In this document: in pieces, positions 1-6,928 of the stretch
Layout: every line of letters begins with the position of its first letter
Numbering within the stretch: the first letter of the stretch is position 1
NCBI GenBank assembly: GCA_023460875.1
Contig: JAEWOQ010000560.1
Span: forward strand, 1-30,324
Length of the DNA stretch: 30,324 nt
Direction of reading: 5' to 3'
From: Pseudomonadota bacterium
Lineage (GTDB): Bacteria; Myxococcota_A; Polyangia; Polyangiales; Polyangiaceae
Notes under the pieces: generated by a model
Database searches by the model: none
The model's input: only the letters and a program-made list of their open reading frames with translations
Told to the model about the DNA's origin: nothing
Program-made: the position numbers and the translations under genes

Positions 1-380
1 AAGGCCAGGTACACCAAGAGCCGCAAGCGCCCGCGCGTCATCTCGTACACCGCGCCCCCGCCGGCGACCTGCCACGGGGGGGTGGAGGTCATCAGCATCG
101 GCGCGTGGGTGCCCGCGAGCTGCGCAGCGCGCAGGGCGCGCGAGTGGCCGCGCACCGTCTGCGACAAGAAGCCCGCCATCGCCATGCCGTTCACGGCGAA
201 CGCGAAGTACGAGCCGTCCAGCTGGGCGACCGCTCCGGAGGTCCCTCGATCGACGAGCTCGCCCAAGAAATAGAAGGTGACGACGGTGAGCAGGATCCCG
301 CTCCCTTCCACCAGCCCGGCCAGGAGATAGGAGCGCCGCTCGCGCGCGTCACGGCGGTGGAAGGCGAGCCAGGTCCTCAC
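1..380 (-). CDS. ABC-2 type transporter permease (partial, C-terminus outside window)
   Basis: Translating the complement from a GTG at 380-378 gives an open frame running off the left edge (about 126 residues seen). It has a charged N-terminus (RTWLAFHRRDARERRSYLL), a hydrophobic segment (GSGILLTVVTFYFLGELV), and the segments YFAFAVNGMAMAGF and RALRAAQLAGTHAPMLMTS. The YFAF... and ...AAQLAGT...L..TP patterns are typical of the ABC-2 permease family used for polysaccharide, drug or peptide export. The GTG overlaps the stop of the upstream ATPase by 4 bp (GTGA), so the two are translationally coupled and should form one transporter. The substrate is unknown; the neighbouring RiPP-like pair and sugar genes suggest a peptide or glycan. 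Family confidence is good, substrate confidence low. Confidence 0.75.
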   Translation of the reverse strand, partial: MRTWLAFHRRDARERRSYLLAGLVEGSGILLTVVTFYFLGELVDRGTSGAVAQLDGSYFAFAVNGMAMAGFLSQTVRGHSRALRAAQLAGTHAPMLMTSTPPWQVAGGGAVYEMTRGRLRLLVYLA

Positions 381-1099
381 GCCGGCTCTCCCCAGGCGAG
401 CCTCTGCTCCTCGGTCGGCGCGACGTCGCAGAGGAGCCGCCCGTCTCGGAGGGTCCGCTCAGTGGCGCCGAGCCCCTGGGCGTCGCCCGCTCGGTGGCTG
501 CTGGCGATCACGGTGGCCCCTGAGTGGAGCCGACGCCGCAGCGCCCGGTGGACCGTCGCGACGTGATGGTCATCCAGGCTCCTGGTGAGCTCATCGAGCA
601 GCAAGATCGTCGGATCGTGCAGGAGCGCGCGGGCGAGCGTCAGTCGCGCCTTCATCCCCGCCGAGCATTCGCCGCTGGGTCGGTCGAGCACCTCTCCGAG
701 CTCGAGCTCTTCGTCGAGCGCGGTGATGCGCTGGGACGTCTCGGCGGCCGAGAGGTCGTGCAGCGCGGCGAAGAACTCCAAGTTGTGGCGCCCGGTGAGC
801 CGCGGGAACAGGCCGCGCTCGTCTCCACCGACCCAGCCCACGTGCGCCCGCGTCGCGCGGTCGCGGTGGGGCGGCTGCCCCAGCACCTCGACGCTCCCAG
901 AGTCCGGCACGAGCAGGCCCGCGATCAGGCGCAGGAGCGTCGTCTTCCCTGAGCCATTGTCCCCCCGCAAAACGAGCGCCTCGCCCGGGCCCAGGGAGAG
1001 CTCGAGCCCCCGGAGCACTGGGCGACGCTCGCGCCTCCAGAAGGGCCCCTGGAAGTACGAGGCACGCACGGTGTGCAGGGCCACCTGCGGCTGCACCAT
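377..1099 (-). CDS. ABC transporter ATP-binding protein
   Basis: A nucleotide-binding subunit of about 240 aa that powers the adjacent ABC-2 permease. Visible motifs are Walker A GDNGSGKTT (residues 46-54), signature SAGMKARL, Walker B ILLLDEL followed by the D-loop SLD, and the switch histidine in ASSH. The SAGMKARL signature resembles exporters of the Wzt/TagH kind more than the classic LSGGQ. I chose the ATG at 1099 (MVQPQVALHTV) because the ABC fold begins just after it; the frame is open up to an ATG at 1162 (21 more residues), which cannot be excluded. No strong ribosome binding site is seen at either start. It is divergent from the PqqD-like gene, leaving a shared 134 bp regulatory gap. 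Confidence 0.87.
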   Translation of the reverse strand: MVQPQVALHTVRASYFQGPFWRRERRPVLRGLELSLGPGEALVLRGDNGSGKTTLLRLIAGLLVPDSGSVEVLGQPPHRDRATRAHVGWVGGDERGLFPRLTGRHNLEFFAALHDLSAAETSQRITALDEELELGEVLDRPSGECSAGMKARLTLARALLHDPTILLLDELTRSLDDHHVATVHRALRRRLHSGATVIASSHRAGDAQGLGATERTLRDGRLLCDVAPTEEQRLAWGEPA

Positions 1100-1233
1100 C
1101 GCGGGGGCATTAGCACGGCCCGGCCCCGACGCGAGCCGAACGCCAAAGTGCGCACCGGACACCGCCGCGCTCTCGCCCTAGGTCCAATCGCCTAGCTGTC
1201 CAATCACCCAGCCCCTGCTAGGCTGAGCGCCGC
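1100..1233. promoter_or_regulatory. Divergent intergenic region between ABC exporter and PqqD-like gene
   Basis: This 134 bp gap separates the minus-strand ABC ATPase from the plus-strand PqqD-like gene and must hold both promoters unless the longer ATPase start (1162) is used. It contains a near-repeat TCCAATCGCC / TCCAATCACC at about 1183-1208 and an echoed CTAG motif. I could not assign a convincing -35/-10 pair and saw no small ORF resembling a RiPP precursor. Confidence 0.3.
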
Positions 1234-1509
1234 ATGGGGCGTCGCTTCTCCCGCTCGGAAACCGCCATGGGCGAGCTCGTGGACGGTGAGCTCGTGCTGT
1301 TGAACATGGACTCGGGCGAGTACTTCGGCCTGAACCCGACGGGCACGCGTATCTGGGAGCTGCTCGGGGAGCACGGCGATCTGGACCGGGTGCATGAGGC
1401 CCTGGTCCGTCAGTACCCCGTCGAGCCCGAGAGACTTCGGGCGGATCTGGAGGAGCTCGTTGCCGAGCTGGAGCGCGCCGGGCTGGTCCACGAGGCGCGC
1501 GTCCGCTGA
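1234..1509 (+). CDS. PqqD family peptide-binding (RiPP recognition) protein
   Basis: A 91-aa protein with the PqqD / RiPP recognition element pattern: a two-stranded start (GELVLLNMDSGEYFGLN), then TGTRIWELLGEHGDLDRV and a C-terminal helical part (RADLEELVAELERAGLV). PqqD-like domains form a winged helix that binds the leader peptide of a ribosomal peptide precursor and hands it to modifying enzymes. The next gene is a B2-type transglutaminase-like protein, the usual partner (B1/B2) in lasso peptide systems. No precursor or asparagine-synthetase-like cyclase is seen nearby, so the pair may serve another modified peptide or an unrelated transport process. Start ATG 1234 gives a family-like length; ATG 1267 is a shorter alternative. 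Confidence 0.82.
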   Translation: MGRRFSRSETAMGELVDGELVLLNMDSGEYFGLNPTGTRIWELLGEHGDLDRVHEALVRQYPVEPERLRADLEELVAELERAGLVHEARVR

Positions 1510-1966
1510 GCGCTGGGCGCGCGCCGCGCGCCGCTGGGGGCAGGTCCCCTGGAGCGCGCGGGGGGACGCGGTGGCGATCCTGGCGCTCTGGATGTCCGCG
1601 GAAGGGGCCCTGCGGGTGCTGTCGCTCCGGCGTGTCTGCAGGACCTTCGGGCTGCGCTGGAGCGCTGCGCCGACCCGGGCCAGGGCGACCGCCGGGGCGC
1701 TGGCGCCTGAGGTGGCGGCGCGCGTTTCGGCAACGTGCGCTCGGGTCGATCGGGTGCTGCGGGTGGCGCGCCCTCGGGATGGGTGTCTGCGCCGGGCCCT
1801 CGTGCTCGGCCATCTGCTGCGCGATCTGGAGCCGACCCTGTGCATCGGCGTGGTGCGGGGAGATGGGCCCTTCACCGCACATGCCTGGCTCGAGCTCGGC
1901 GGGCTGTCGTTGCCGGAACCAGCGGGCTCCGCCTCGATGGACGTCGTCCCTCTGCGCGAGCTCTGA
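1460..1966 (+). CDS. Lasso peptide B2-like (transglutaminase-like) protein
   Basis: The protein carries the Transglut_core3/B2 pattern: a Cys in DGCLRRALVLGHLL, then LCIGVVRGDGPF followed by the His in TAHAWLELGG. In lasso systems B2 is a Cys-His(-Asp) protease that removes the leader peptide bound by the PqqD-like B1. Here the expected acidic residue after HAW is not obvious (the segment reads GLSLPEPAG), so the triad may be incomplete. The start is uncertain: no ATG or GTG lies just after the PqqD stop (1509). A TTG at 1460 overlaps the upstream gene by 50 bp and keeps the helical N-terminal part (RWARAARRW); ATG 1394 is the longest and GTG 1571 the shortest option. Translational coupling with the PqqD-like gene is likely. 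Confidence 0.75.
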   Translation: MPSWSAPGWSTRRASAERWARAARRWGQVPWSARGDAVAILALWMSAEGALRVLSLRRVCRTFGLRWSAAPTRARATAGALAPEVAARVSATCARVDRVLRVARPRDGCLRRALVLGHLLRDLEPTLCIGVVRGDGPFTAHAWLELGGLSLPEPAGSASMDVVPLREL

Positions 1967-1968
1967 GC

Positions 1969-2982
1969 TCAGCGGGAGAGGCGCTCCGCGGAGGTCTGCA
2001 CCCACTCCGGGTGCTCGAGGTACCAGCGTACCGTCCGGCGCAGCCCCGCCGCGAGCGCCGTCCGCGGCTCCCATCCGAGCTCTCGGCGTAGCTTGCGCGC
2101 GTCGATAGCGTAGCGCCGATCGTGCCCCGGTCGGTCGGCGACGAAGGTGATGAGGCCCAACAGCTCGTCCGGAGGCCGCCCGAGCTCCTCTGCCAGCACC
2201 CGGCAGAGGGCGCGGACCAGATCGATGTTGCGGACCTCGCAGGCGCCGCCGACGTTGTACGTCGCCCCGATCGCGCCGCGGAGCGCCACCTCCCAGAGGG
2301 CCTCACAATGATCCTCCACGAAGAGCCAGTCGCGCACGTGGTGCCCGTCGCCATAGACGGGCAGGGCGGCGCCGCGCAGCGCGTTGTGGATCATCCGCGG
2401 GATCAGCTTCTCCGGCGCCTGGTAGGGCCCGTAGTTGTTGGAGCAGCTCGTGAGCTTGACCTCGAGCCCATAGGTGCGGTGGTACGCCCGCACCAGGTGA
2501 TCGCCCGCGGCCTTGGAGGCAGAGTAGGGGCTCGAGGGATCGTAGCGGCTCTCCTCGATGAACGCGCCGTCCTCGCCGAGGGAGCCGTAGACCTCGTCGG
2601 TGCTCACGTGGTGGAAGAGCACCCGTTGGCGCTCCTGCAACCTGCGACAGGCCTCGAGCAGATGGAAGGTGCCGAGGACGTTCGTGGTGATGAACGGCGC
2701 GGGCCCGACGATGCTGCGGTCCACGTGGCTCTCCGCGGCCAGGTGGAGGACCCAGTCGGGGGCAAATCGATCCACGAGGTCGTGCACGAGCTCCGGGTCT
2801 GCGATGTCCCCCTCGACGAGCTCGTAGTTGGGGCTCTCCGAGAGCGCCCCCAAGCTGAGGGGGTTGGCCGCGTAGGTCAGGGCGTCCAGGTTGAGGAAGT
2901 GGTGCTCGGGGTGCCGCGGCACGAGCCGGTGCAGGAGGTTGGACCCGATGAAGCCGGCGCCGCCGGTGACGAGGATGCGCAT
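1969..2982 (-). CDS. rfbB: dTDP-glucose 4,6-dehydratase
   Basis: A 337-aa short-chain dehydrogenase of full family length. It shows the NAD-binding TGGAGFIG (residues 6-13), LAAESHVDRS (81-90), the STDEVYG active-site motif with T128, D129, E130, the Y153-x3-K157 pair in YSASK, and SNNYGPYQ with the PEKLIP segment, a set that fits RmlB/RfbB better than generic UDP-sugar epimerases. The enzyme turns dTDP-glucose into dTDP-4-keto-6-deoxyglucose, precursor of rhamnose and other deoxysugars, in the cytosol. The partners rmlA, rmlC and rmlD are not in the window. Its stop is 2 bp from the stop of the convergent B2-like gene. The MRILVTGG start is the standard one. Confidence 0.93.
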   Translation of the reverse strand: MRILVTGGAGFIGSNLLHRLVPRHPEHHFLNLDALTYAANPLSLGALSESPNYELVEGDIADPELVHDLVDRFAPDWVLHLAAESHVDRSIVGPAPFITTNVLGTFHLLEACRRLQERQRVLFHHVSTDEVYGSLGEDGAFIEESRYDPSSPYSASKAAGDHLVRAYHRTYGLEVKLTSCSNNYGPYQAPEKLIPRMIHNALRGAALPVYGDGHHVRDWLFVEDHCEALWEVALRGAIGATYNVGGACEVRNIDLVRALCRVLAEELGRPPDELLGLITFVADRPGHDRRYAIDARKLRRELGWEPRTALAAGLRRTVRWYLEHPEWVQTSAERLSR

Positions 2983-3043
2983 GGTGATTGAGCCGCACCC
3001 AGAGGCTAGCCCCTGACTTGGTAGCCCGCCCAGTCTCCGCTAC

Positions 3044-4204
3044 ATGGGGTCCGTGAGCGACCTACTGCCAACGAGCCAATCCCCGGTTCAGGTGGCCCTG
3101 ATCGGCGCTGGAAAGTGGGGCCAGCGGCTCGGGGCGGCCATCGCTCGGCAGCCCTCGCTGTCTCTGCGCTGGGTCTGCGATCGGGATCTCGCCGCGCTGG
3201 TCCCTCTCGCTGCTTCGGGCTCCCCGATGGCGACGACGTGCGCCCCGACAGCGGGGGCCTCGGCCCGCCTCGATGGAGGGCCCGGGCTCACCACGAGCTT
3301 GGAGGAGGTCCTCGCGGATCCCCAGGTCGAGGCGGTGGTCGTCGCGGTGAACCCGAGCGAGAACGGGGAGGTGGCCCTGCGCGCCCTCGAAGGCGGCAAG
3401 CACGTCCTCGTAGAGAAGCCCTTCGCCACCACACTGGAGCTCGGGCAGCGCATCGTCCGGACCGCGGAGGCGCGAGGTCTCGTCGCCGGTGTGGGCCACG
3501 TGCTGCGCTACCAGCCGGTCTTCTGCGCGATGGAGCGACTCCTGGCCACGGGTGAGTTGGGAGCCCCCTGGGGGTTCCTTGCCCAGCGCCTCGGCAGTCA
3601 TCGTCGTCGGGAGCTGAGCCCTTGGTGGGTGCTCGCCCCGCACGACCTCAGCTTGGCGGCCGCGTGGTTCGGCGAAGCAGCTCGGACGGTGCGGGTCTCG
3701 GAGGGGCAGCTGGTCGACGCGCGGCTGGGCTTCTCGGCGGGGGCGTTCGGCCGTCTCCTCCTCGGCGCGCATCCAGAGCGGACGCGGGAGACGCTCCTCC
3801 TCTTCGAGCGGGGAGTGATCCGAGTGGACGAGGGGGGCCCGCAAAGCAGCGCGGAACTGTATCGCCTCGCGCCGGACGTGGCGGACGGCGCCCGTGAGCG
3901 GCTCGCGGAGCTGCTCGATGAGCCCTTCGCGGTCCTGCGGGCGGAGGTCGAGCGCCTCCTCGGAACGGTCCAGGGCGCCCCGCTGTCGGTCCGCCCCGGA
4001 GACGCCCTCCAGGCGGAGCTGGCCGCGTTCTCACGGGCTGTCCGTGGCGGCATCAGCATGCCTACCAGCGTGCGAGCCAGCTTGCCCGTGCTGGAGATGC
4101 TGGTCCTCGGGGATCCCGCGGTCGACCGCGCTCCCTCCGCGGTCCGCGAGGAGGAGCGCGTCCCAGCTCCGGTAACGCGACTGGCCTACGATGGGTTCGC
4201 CTGA
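3044..4204 (+). CDS. Gfo/Idh/MocA family NAD(P)-dependent oxidoreductase
   Basis: A 386-aa protein with an N-terminal Rossmann fold (ALIGAGKWGQRLG, about residues 18-30), the family hallmark EKP (124-126, in HVLVEKPFATT), GHVLRYQP, and a C-terminal alpha/beta domain containing WVLAPHDLSLAAAW, where His-Asp lies at the usual catalytic place. The family oxidises or reduces sugars and nucleotide sugars. The downstream WbpD/WlbB-like acyltransferase overlaps it by 14 bp, and in known pathways WbpB/WlbA (UDP-GlcNAcA 3-dehydrogenase) pairs with that acyltransferase; the same role here is an inference. No aminotransferase (WbpE-like) is in the window. Start ATG 3044 leaves a short tail before the Rossmann fold; GTG 3053 is also possible. 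Confidence 0.88.
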   Translation: MGSVSDLLPTSQSPVQVALIGAGKWGQRLGAAIARQPSLSLRWVCDRDLAALVPLAASGSPMATTCAPTAGASARLDGGPGLTTSLEEVLADPQVEAVVVAVNPSENGEVALRALEGGKHVLVEKPFATTLELGQRIVRTAEARGLVAGVGHVLRYQPVFCAMERLLATGELGAPWGFLAQRLGSHRRRELSPWWVLAPHDLSLAAAWFGEAARTVRVSEGQLVDARLGFSAGAFGRLLLGAHPERTRETLLLFERGVIRVDEGGPQSSAELYRLAPDVADGARERLAELLDEPFAVLRAEVERLLGTVQGAPLSVRPGDALQAELAAFSRAVRGGISMPTSVRASLPVLEMLVLGDPAVDRAPSAVREEERVPAPVTRLAYDGFA

Positions 4205-4949
4205 GATCCACCCGACGGCCACCGTCGCGGAGGCGGTCGATGTCGGTGAAGACACGCGCATCTGGCATCACTGCCACGTGATGGCCGGGGCGCGCATCGG
4301 AGCACGCTGCGTGCTCGGTCACGCCGTGTTCGTGGGCCCGAACGTCGTGATCGGGGACGGGTGCCGTATCCAGAACCACGTGAGCCTCTTCGACGGCGTC
4401 GTGCTCGAAGAGGACGTGTTCGTGGGGCCGAGCGCCACCTTCACGAACGTGAAGACCCCGCGGGCCTTCGTGAATCGGAAGCAAGAGTTCGGGCTCACGC
4501 AGGTGAAGCAGGGCGCGACGATCGGGGCCAACGCCACGGTCCTCCCGGGAGTGACCCTCGGTCGCTGGTGCTTCGTCGCGGCGGGGGCCGTGGTGACGCG
4601 GGATGTGCCGGAGTTCGCGCTCGTCATGGGCGTGCCGGCGCGTCCGCGCGGGTGGGTGAGCCGGCGAGGAGAGCGCCTCGCGCTCGACGAAGACGGGCGC
4701 GGCCGCTGTCTGGTCAGCGGTGAGCTCTATCGGCTCGAGGGGGGGCGGCTCGTCCTCGACTCTAACGTCGATTCTGTCGTCGACTCCGCTATCGACGCTG
4801 CCATCGACTCCGCCGCGATCGACGCTGCCGCCGACGCTGCCAGCGGCGCTGTCAGCGACGCTGCCGCTGTCATCGACGCTGCCGCCGCCGGGCCGGCAAG
4901 CTCGGAGGGATCGATCTCGATTTCGCCCGTCCAGGAGGGGCGCGACTGA
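4191..4949 (+). CDS. Hexapeptide-repeat N-acyltransferase (WbpD/WlbB-like) with repetitive C-terminal tail
   Basis: A left-handed beta-helix acyltransferase of 252 aa. Residues 5-150 carry hexapeptide turns (IHPTATV, AGARIGARCVLGHAVFVGP, NVVIGDGCRIQNHVSLFDGV, ATIGANATVLPGVTLG), ending in MGVPARPRGW. The pattern NHVSLFDGV.LEEDVFVGPSATFTN.. is that of the WbpD/WlbB type, which acetylates UDP-3-amino sugars, so a nucleotide-sugar substrate is likely. The normal fold ends around residue 188. Residues 190-235 form an Asp/Ala/Ser tetrapeptide-like repeat (DSVV, DSAI, DAAI, DAAA) encoded by a 12-bp tandem array, followed by about 17 other residues; this tail is not typical for the family and lies antisense to the tail of the next gene. 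ATG 4191 overlaps the oxidoreductase by 14 bp, indicating one operon. Confidence 0.88.
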   Translation: MGSPEIHPTATVAEAVDVGEDTRIWHHCHVMAGARIGARCVLGHAVFVGPNVVIGDGCRIQNHVSLFDGVVLEEDVFVGPSATFTNVKTPRAFVNRKQEFGLTQVKQGATIGANATVLPGVTLGRWCFVAAGAVVTRDVPEFALVMGVPARPRGWVSRRGERLALDEDGRGRCLVSGELYRLEGGRLVLDSNVDSVVDSAIDAAIDSAAIDAAADAASGAVSDAAAVIDAAAAGPASSEGSISISPVQEGRD

Positions 4950-5686
4950 CGGTCCCCCCGCGACATCAGCTCGAGGTTGGCCACCAGCGGCAGGTGATCG
5001 GAGGCGGACCGGGCGAGCGGTCCCGTCCACGCGCCCGCTTCGTGCACCTGCACGGCGCCTCGCACGAAGATGCCGTCCAGCGGCCGGATGGGCATGTAGG
5101 CGGGGAAGGTGTTCTGGAGGAGACCGGCACGTTGAAACCCGACCGGCGCCAGGAATTTCGGCCCGAGCGAGCCCCAGAGGTCGTTCAGATCACCTCCGAC
5201 GACCAGCGGCGTCTGAGGATCGATCCCGGAGAAGGGCTCACACGCGAGGAAGCGGCGGAGCTGCTCGGCGCGCTCGCTCCCCGCCAGGCCGAGGTGGAGG
5301 TTGTTGATGACGACCGTACGCTGGCGCCCCTCGTGCCGCACGATGGTGCGCGCCTGCAGCGCGCCTCGCTTCTTGCGCCACCCCACCGTGAGATCCACGT
5401 GGTGCGTGTCGTGCAACGGCCAACGGCTCAAGATCGCGTTGCCGTAGCCGCCCTTCTTGAACCGGTGCTCCGGTCCGAACACGACGTACGGGAGCTCGAG
5501 CGCTTCCCGCAGCTCGTCGACCTGGACCTCGAAGCGGGCCTGGGGCCATCCCTCGGCGACCTCTTGGAGCAGGGCGATGTCAGGCCGAACCGCGTGGAGC
5601 AACTCGATCGTACGATCCAGCCGATACCTCCGGTCCGCGCCTCCGATACCTTTGTGGATGTTCCAGGAGATGACTCGAAGATTCAT
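4727..5686 (-). CDS. Endonuclease/exonuclease/phosphatase family protein
   Basis: A 319-aa metal-dependent phosphodiesterase-fold protein. Visible catalytic motifs: VISWNIHKG (N9), LLQEV (E42), NNLHLGL (N129, H131), GGDLNDLWG (D166, N168), RPLDGIFV (D204) and SDHLPLVANLEL (D230, H231), so the active site is complete. The family includes DNA repair nucleases, sphingomyelinases and inositol phosphatases; the substrate is not clear from sequence. The frame is open to 5890, but the ATG at 5686 sits right before the first beta strand, and the upstream 68 residues are Arg/Pro-rich and repeat-coded. The core ends near residue 240; the last 75 residues are Ala/Ser-rich and antisense to the acyltransferase tail (223 bp overlap). 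Confidence 0.88.
   Translation of the reverse strand: MNLRVISWNIHKGIGGADRRYRLDRTIELLHAVRPDIALLQEVAEGWPQARFEVQVDELREALELPYVVFGPEHRFKKGGYGNAILSRWPLHDTHHVDLTVGWRKKRGALQARTIVRHEGRQRTVVINNLHLGLAGSERAEQLRRFLACEPFSGIDPQTPLVVGGDLNDLWGSLGPKFLAPVGFQRAGLLQNTFPAYMPIRPLDGIFVRGAVQVHEAGAWTGPLARSASDHLPLVANLELMSRGDRQSRPSWTGEIEIDPSELAGPAAAASMTAAASLTAPLAASAAASIAAESMAASIAESTTESTLESRTSRPPSSR
4758..4890. repeat. Degenerate 12-bp tandem repeat in overlapping gene tails
   Basis: About ten units near the consensus GACGCTGCCATC, some with 3-6 bp insertions that keep the reading frame. Read on plus it gives Asp-x-Ala-x repeats at the acyltransferase C-terminus; read on minus it gives Ala/Ser-rich repeats (AASIAAES type) at the C-terminus of the endonuclease-family protein. 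The array looks like a minisatellite kept open in both frames. Confidence 0.8.
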
Positions 5687-5765
5687 GCGTCGAAAAGGTC
5701 CGACGAGAGCGCGGCTGCTGCTGAGGAACCGCGGGGGAGAGGGAACTCCCGCCGGTTGGCTTGAC

Positions 5766-5799
5766 AGACGTTGTCTTGGAAGACGTTGTCTTGGAAGAC
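5766..5799. repeat. 15-bp direct repeat (2.3 copies)
   Basis: The unit AGACGTTGTCTTGGA occurs at 5766-5780 and 5781-5795, with AGAC following. It lies upstream of the chosen start of the endonuclease-family gene (minus), inside the 376 bp gap 5687-6062. I see nothing else certain in this gap. A 41-codon minus frame (6037-5912) is open, but it has no ribosome binding site and no recognisable family. Confidence 0.7.
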
Positions 5800-6062
5800 C
5801 AGGAGGCGCGCCGAAGGAGCGCCCTTGGTGAACGTACCGAAGATGAGGGTGTCTCTCGCAGTCTAGCGCGACGAGCGCGGGGCGTGCCACCCAAGGCGCG
5901 CGCGAAGGGGCCTACGACGAGGAGCCGTTGTCGGTTTTGGTGGGTCCGAGGGCTCGTTTCACCGGGATGCGGGCTCGCGACGAGGGAGCCAGGGTGATAT
6001 AGGAACCGCGGCCCAAGGGGATGAGTCCTCGAATCATGGCGGGGCCGTCATGAGGTGCGGAG

Positions 6063-6620
6063 ATGATGCAAGAGGTCCTGGAAGATCTGCAAACGTCCAT
6101 CGGCAAGTGTCACGAGGCCCTGCGCCGAGACCTGTCGAAGTTGCGCACCGGGCGCGCCCACGCCGGGCTGCTGGAGCTGGTGCGGGTGGATTACTACGGG
6201 CAGGTCACGCCCATCGCGCAGTTGGCGACGATCAGCGTGCCCGAGCCGCGCCTGCTGACGGTGAAGCCCTGGGAGAAGAGCCAGGTGCAGGTCGTGGAGA
6301 AGGCCATCCGTGAGTCCGATCTCGGCCTCAACCCACAGGTCGACGGTGACACGATCCGCGTTCCCGTGCCCCCGCTGAGCGAAGAGCGTCGTCGCGACCT
6401 GGTCAAGCTCGCCAAGAAGAGCGGCGAGGAGTGCAAGGTGGCGATCCGCCATGCTCGGCACGGCGCCCTCGACATGCTCAGCGAGATGAAGACCAACGGG
6501 GACGCCAGCGAGGACGAGGTCGAGCGCGCGAAGAAGAAGGTCGAAGAGATCGTCAGCCAGGGTGTGCAGAACGTCGACGTCCTCGTTCAGGGCAAGGAAA
6601 AAGAAATCCTCACCGTCTGA
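6063..6620 (+). CDS. frr: Ribosome recycling factor
   Basis: A 185-aa protein of exact family length. It shows LRTGRAHAGLLE (the RTGRA motif), VDYYGQVTPIAQLATISVPEPRLL, PWEK, the AIRESDLGLNP segment, IRVPVPPLSEERRRDLVK and the C-terminal helix ending in GKEKEILTV. RRF acts with EF-G to split the post-termination ribosome in the cytoplasm and is usually essential. In many bacteria frr follows pyrH and tsf; here neither is adjacent, so it appears as a single gene. ATG 6063 is followed directly by ATG 6066, and either could be used; purine-rich GAGGTGCGGAG precedes them. Confidence 0.97.
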   Translation: MMQEVLEDLQTSIGKCHEALRRDLSKLRTGRAHAGLLELVRVDYYGQVTPIAQLATISVPEPRLLTVKPWEKSQVQVVEKAIRESDLGLNPQVDGDTIRVPVPPLSEERRRDLVKLAKKSGEECKVAIRHARHGALDMLSEMKTNGDASEDEVERAKKKVEEIVSQGVQNVDVLVQGKEKEILTV

Positions 6621-6928
6621 GGTGAGCCGGGGGCGTGGCTCGTGCACCGAACTTCGCCCCCCGCGAGCCTCCCTGTGCCGTGCGGAGCCCATCTTGTCCC
6701 CAATGTGGGTGACCTTCGGGGACCCGACGGCGACGCCGACGGCGGAAGTGACTGGACCGGGGATGACGGACAGCGGGCGTAGTGGTCACCGCCGGAAGGG
6801 GCGCCTGGTGGTCGTCGGGCCGATGGATTCGGCTAGCCTGCCGTTGACACCCCGGATCCGGCGTGAAATCCTCCGAAAAAGAACATGACCGCACCGGACG
6901 GCCCGAGTGAGTGGAGGAGCCCTTGGTG
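6621..6928 (+). promoter_or_regulatory. Intergenic region frr - PP2C gene with possible promoter
   Basis: This 308 bp holds no convincing gene. Just after frr are short inverted repeats (GAGCC...GGCTC; GGGGGCG...CGCCCCCC) that could form a weak terminator without a T-run. Near the right end, TTGACA at 6844-6849 is a perfect -35 box, but the -10 at 17 bp spacing (AATCCT) is poor, so the promoter is tentative. GGAGG at 6913-6917 is a good ribosome binding site that favours the ATG at 6929 for the next gene. Confidence 0.4.

Noticed and set aside
4758..4890. CRISPR-like array
   Set aside because: Units are 12 bp, directly adjacent and without spacers; they encode protein tails.
5761..5799. TTGACA followed by repeats as a plus promoter
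   Set aside because: No -10 at proper spacing and no plus gene until frr 260 bp later; the hexamer lies right next to the 15-bp repeat.
5912..6037. Possible 41-aa minus gene upstream of the endonuclease-family gene
   Set aside because: Only moderate codon bias, no ribosome binding site, no family recognised; a chance frame is as likely.
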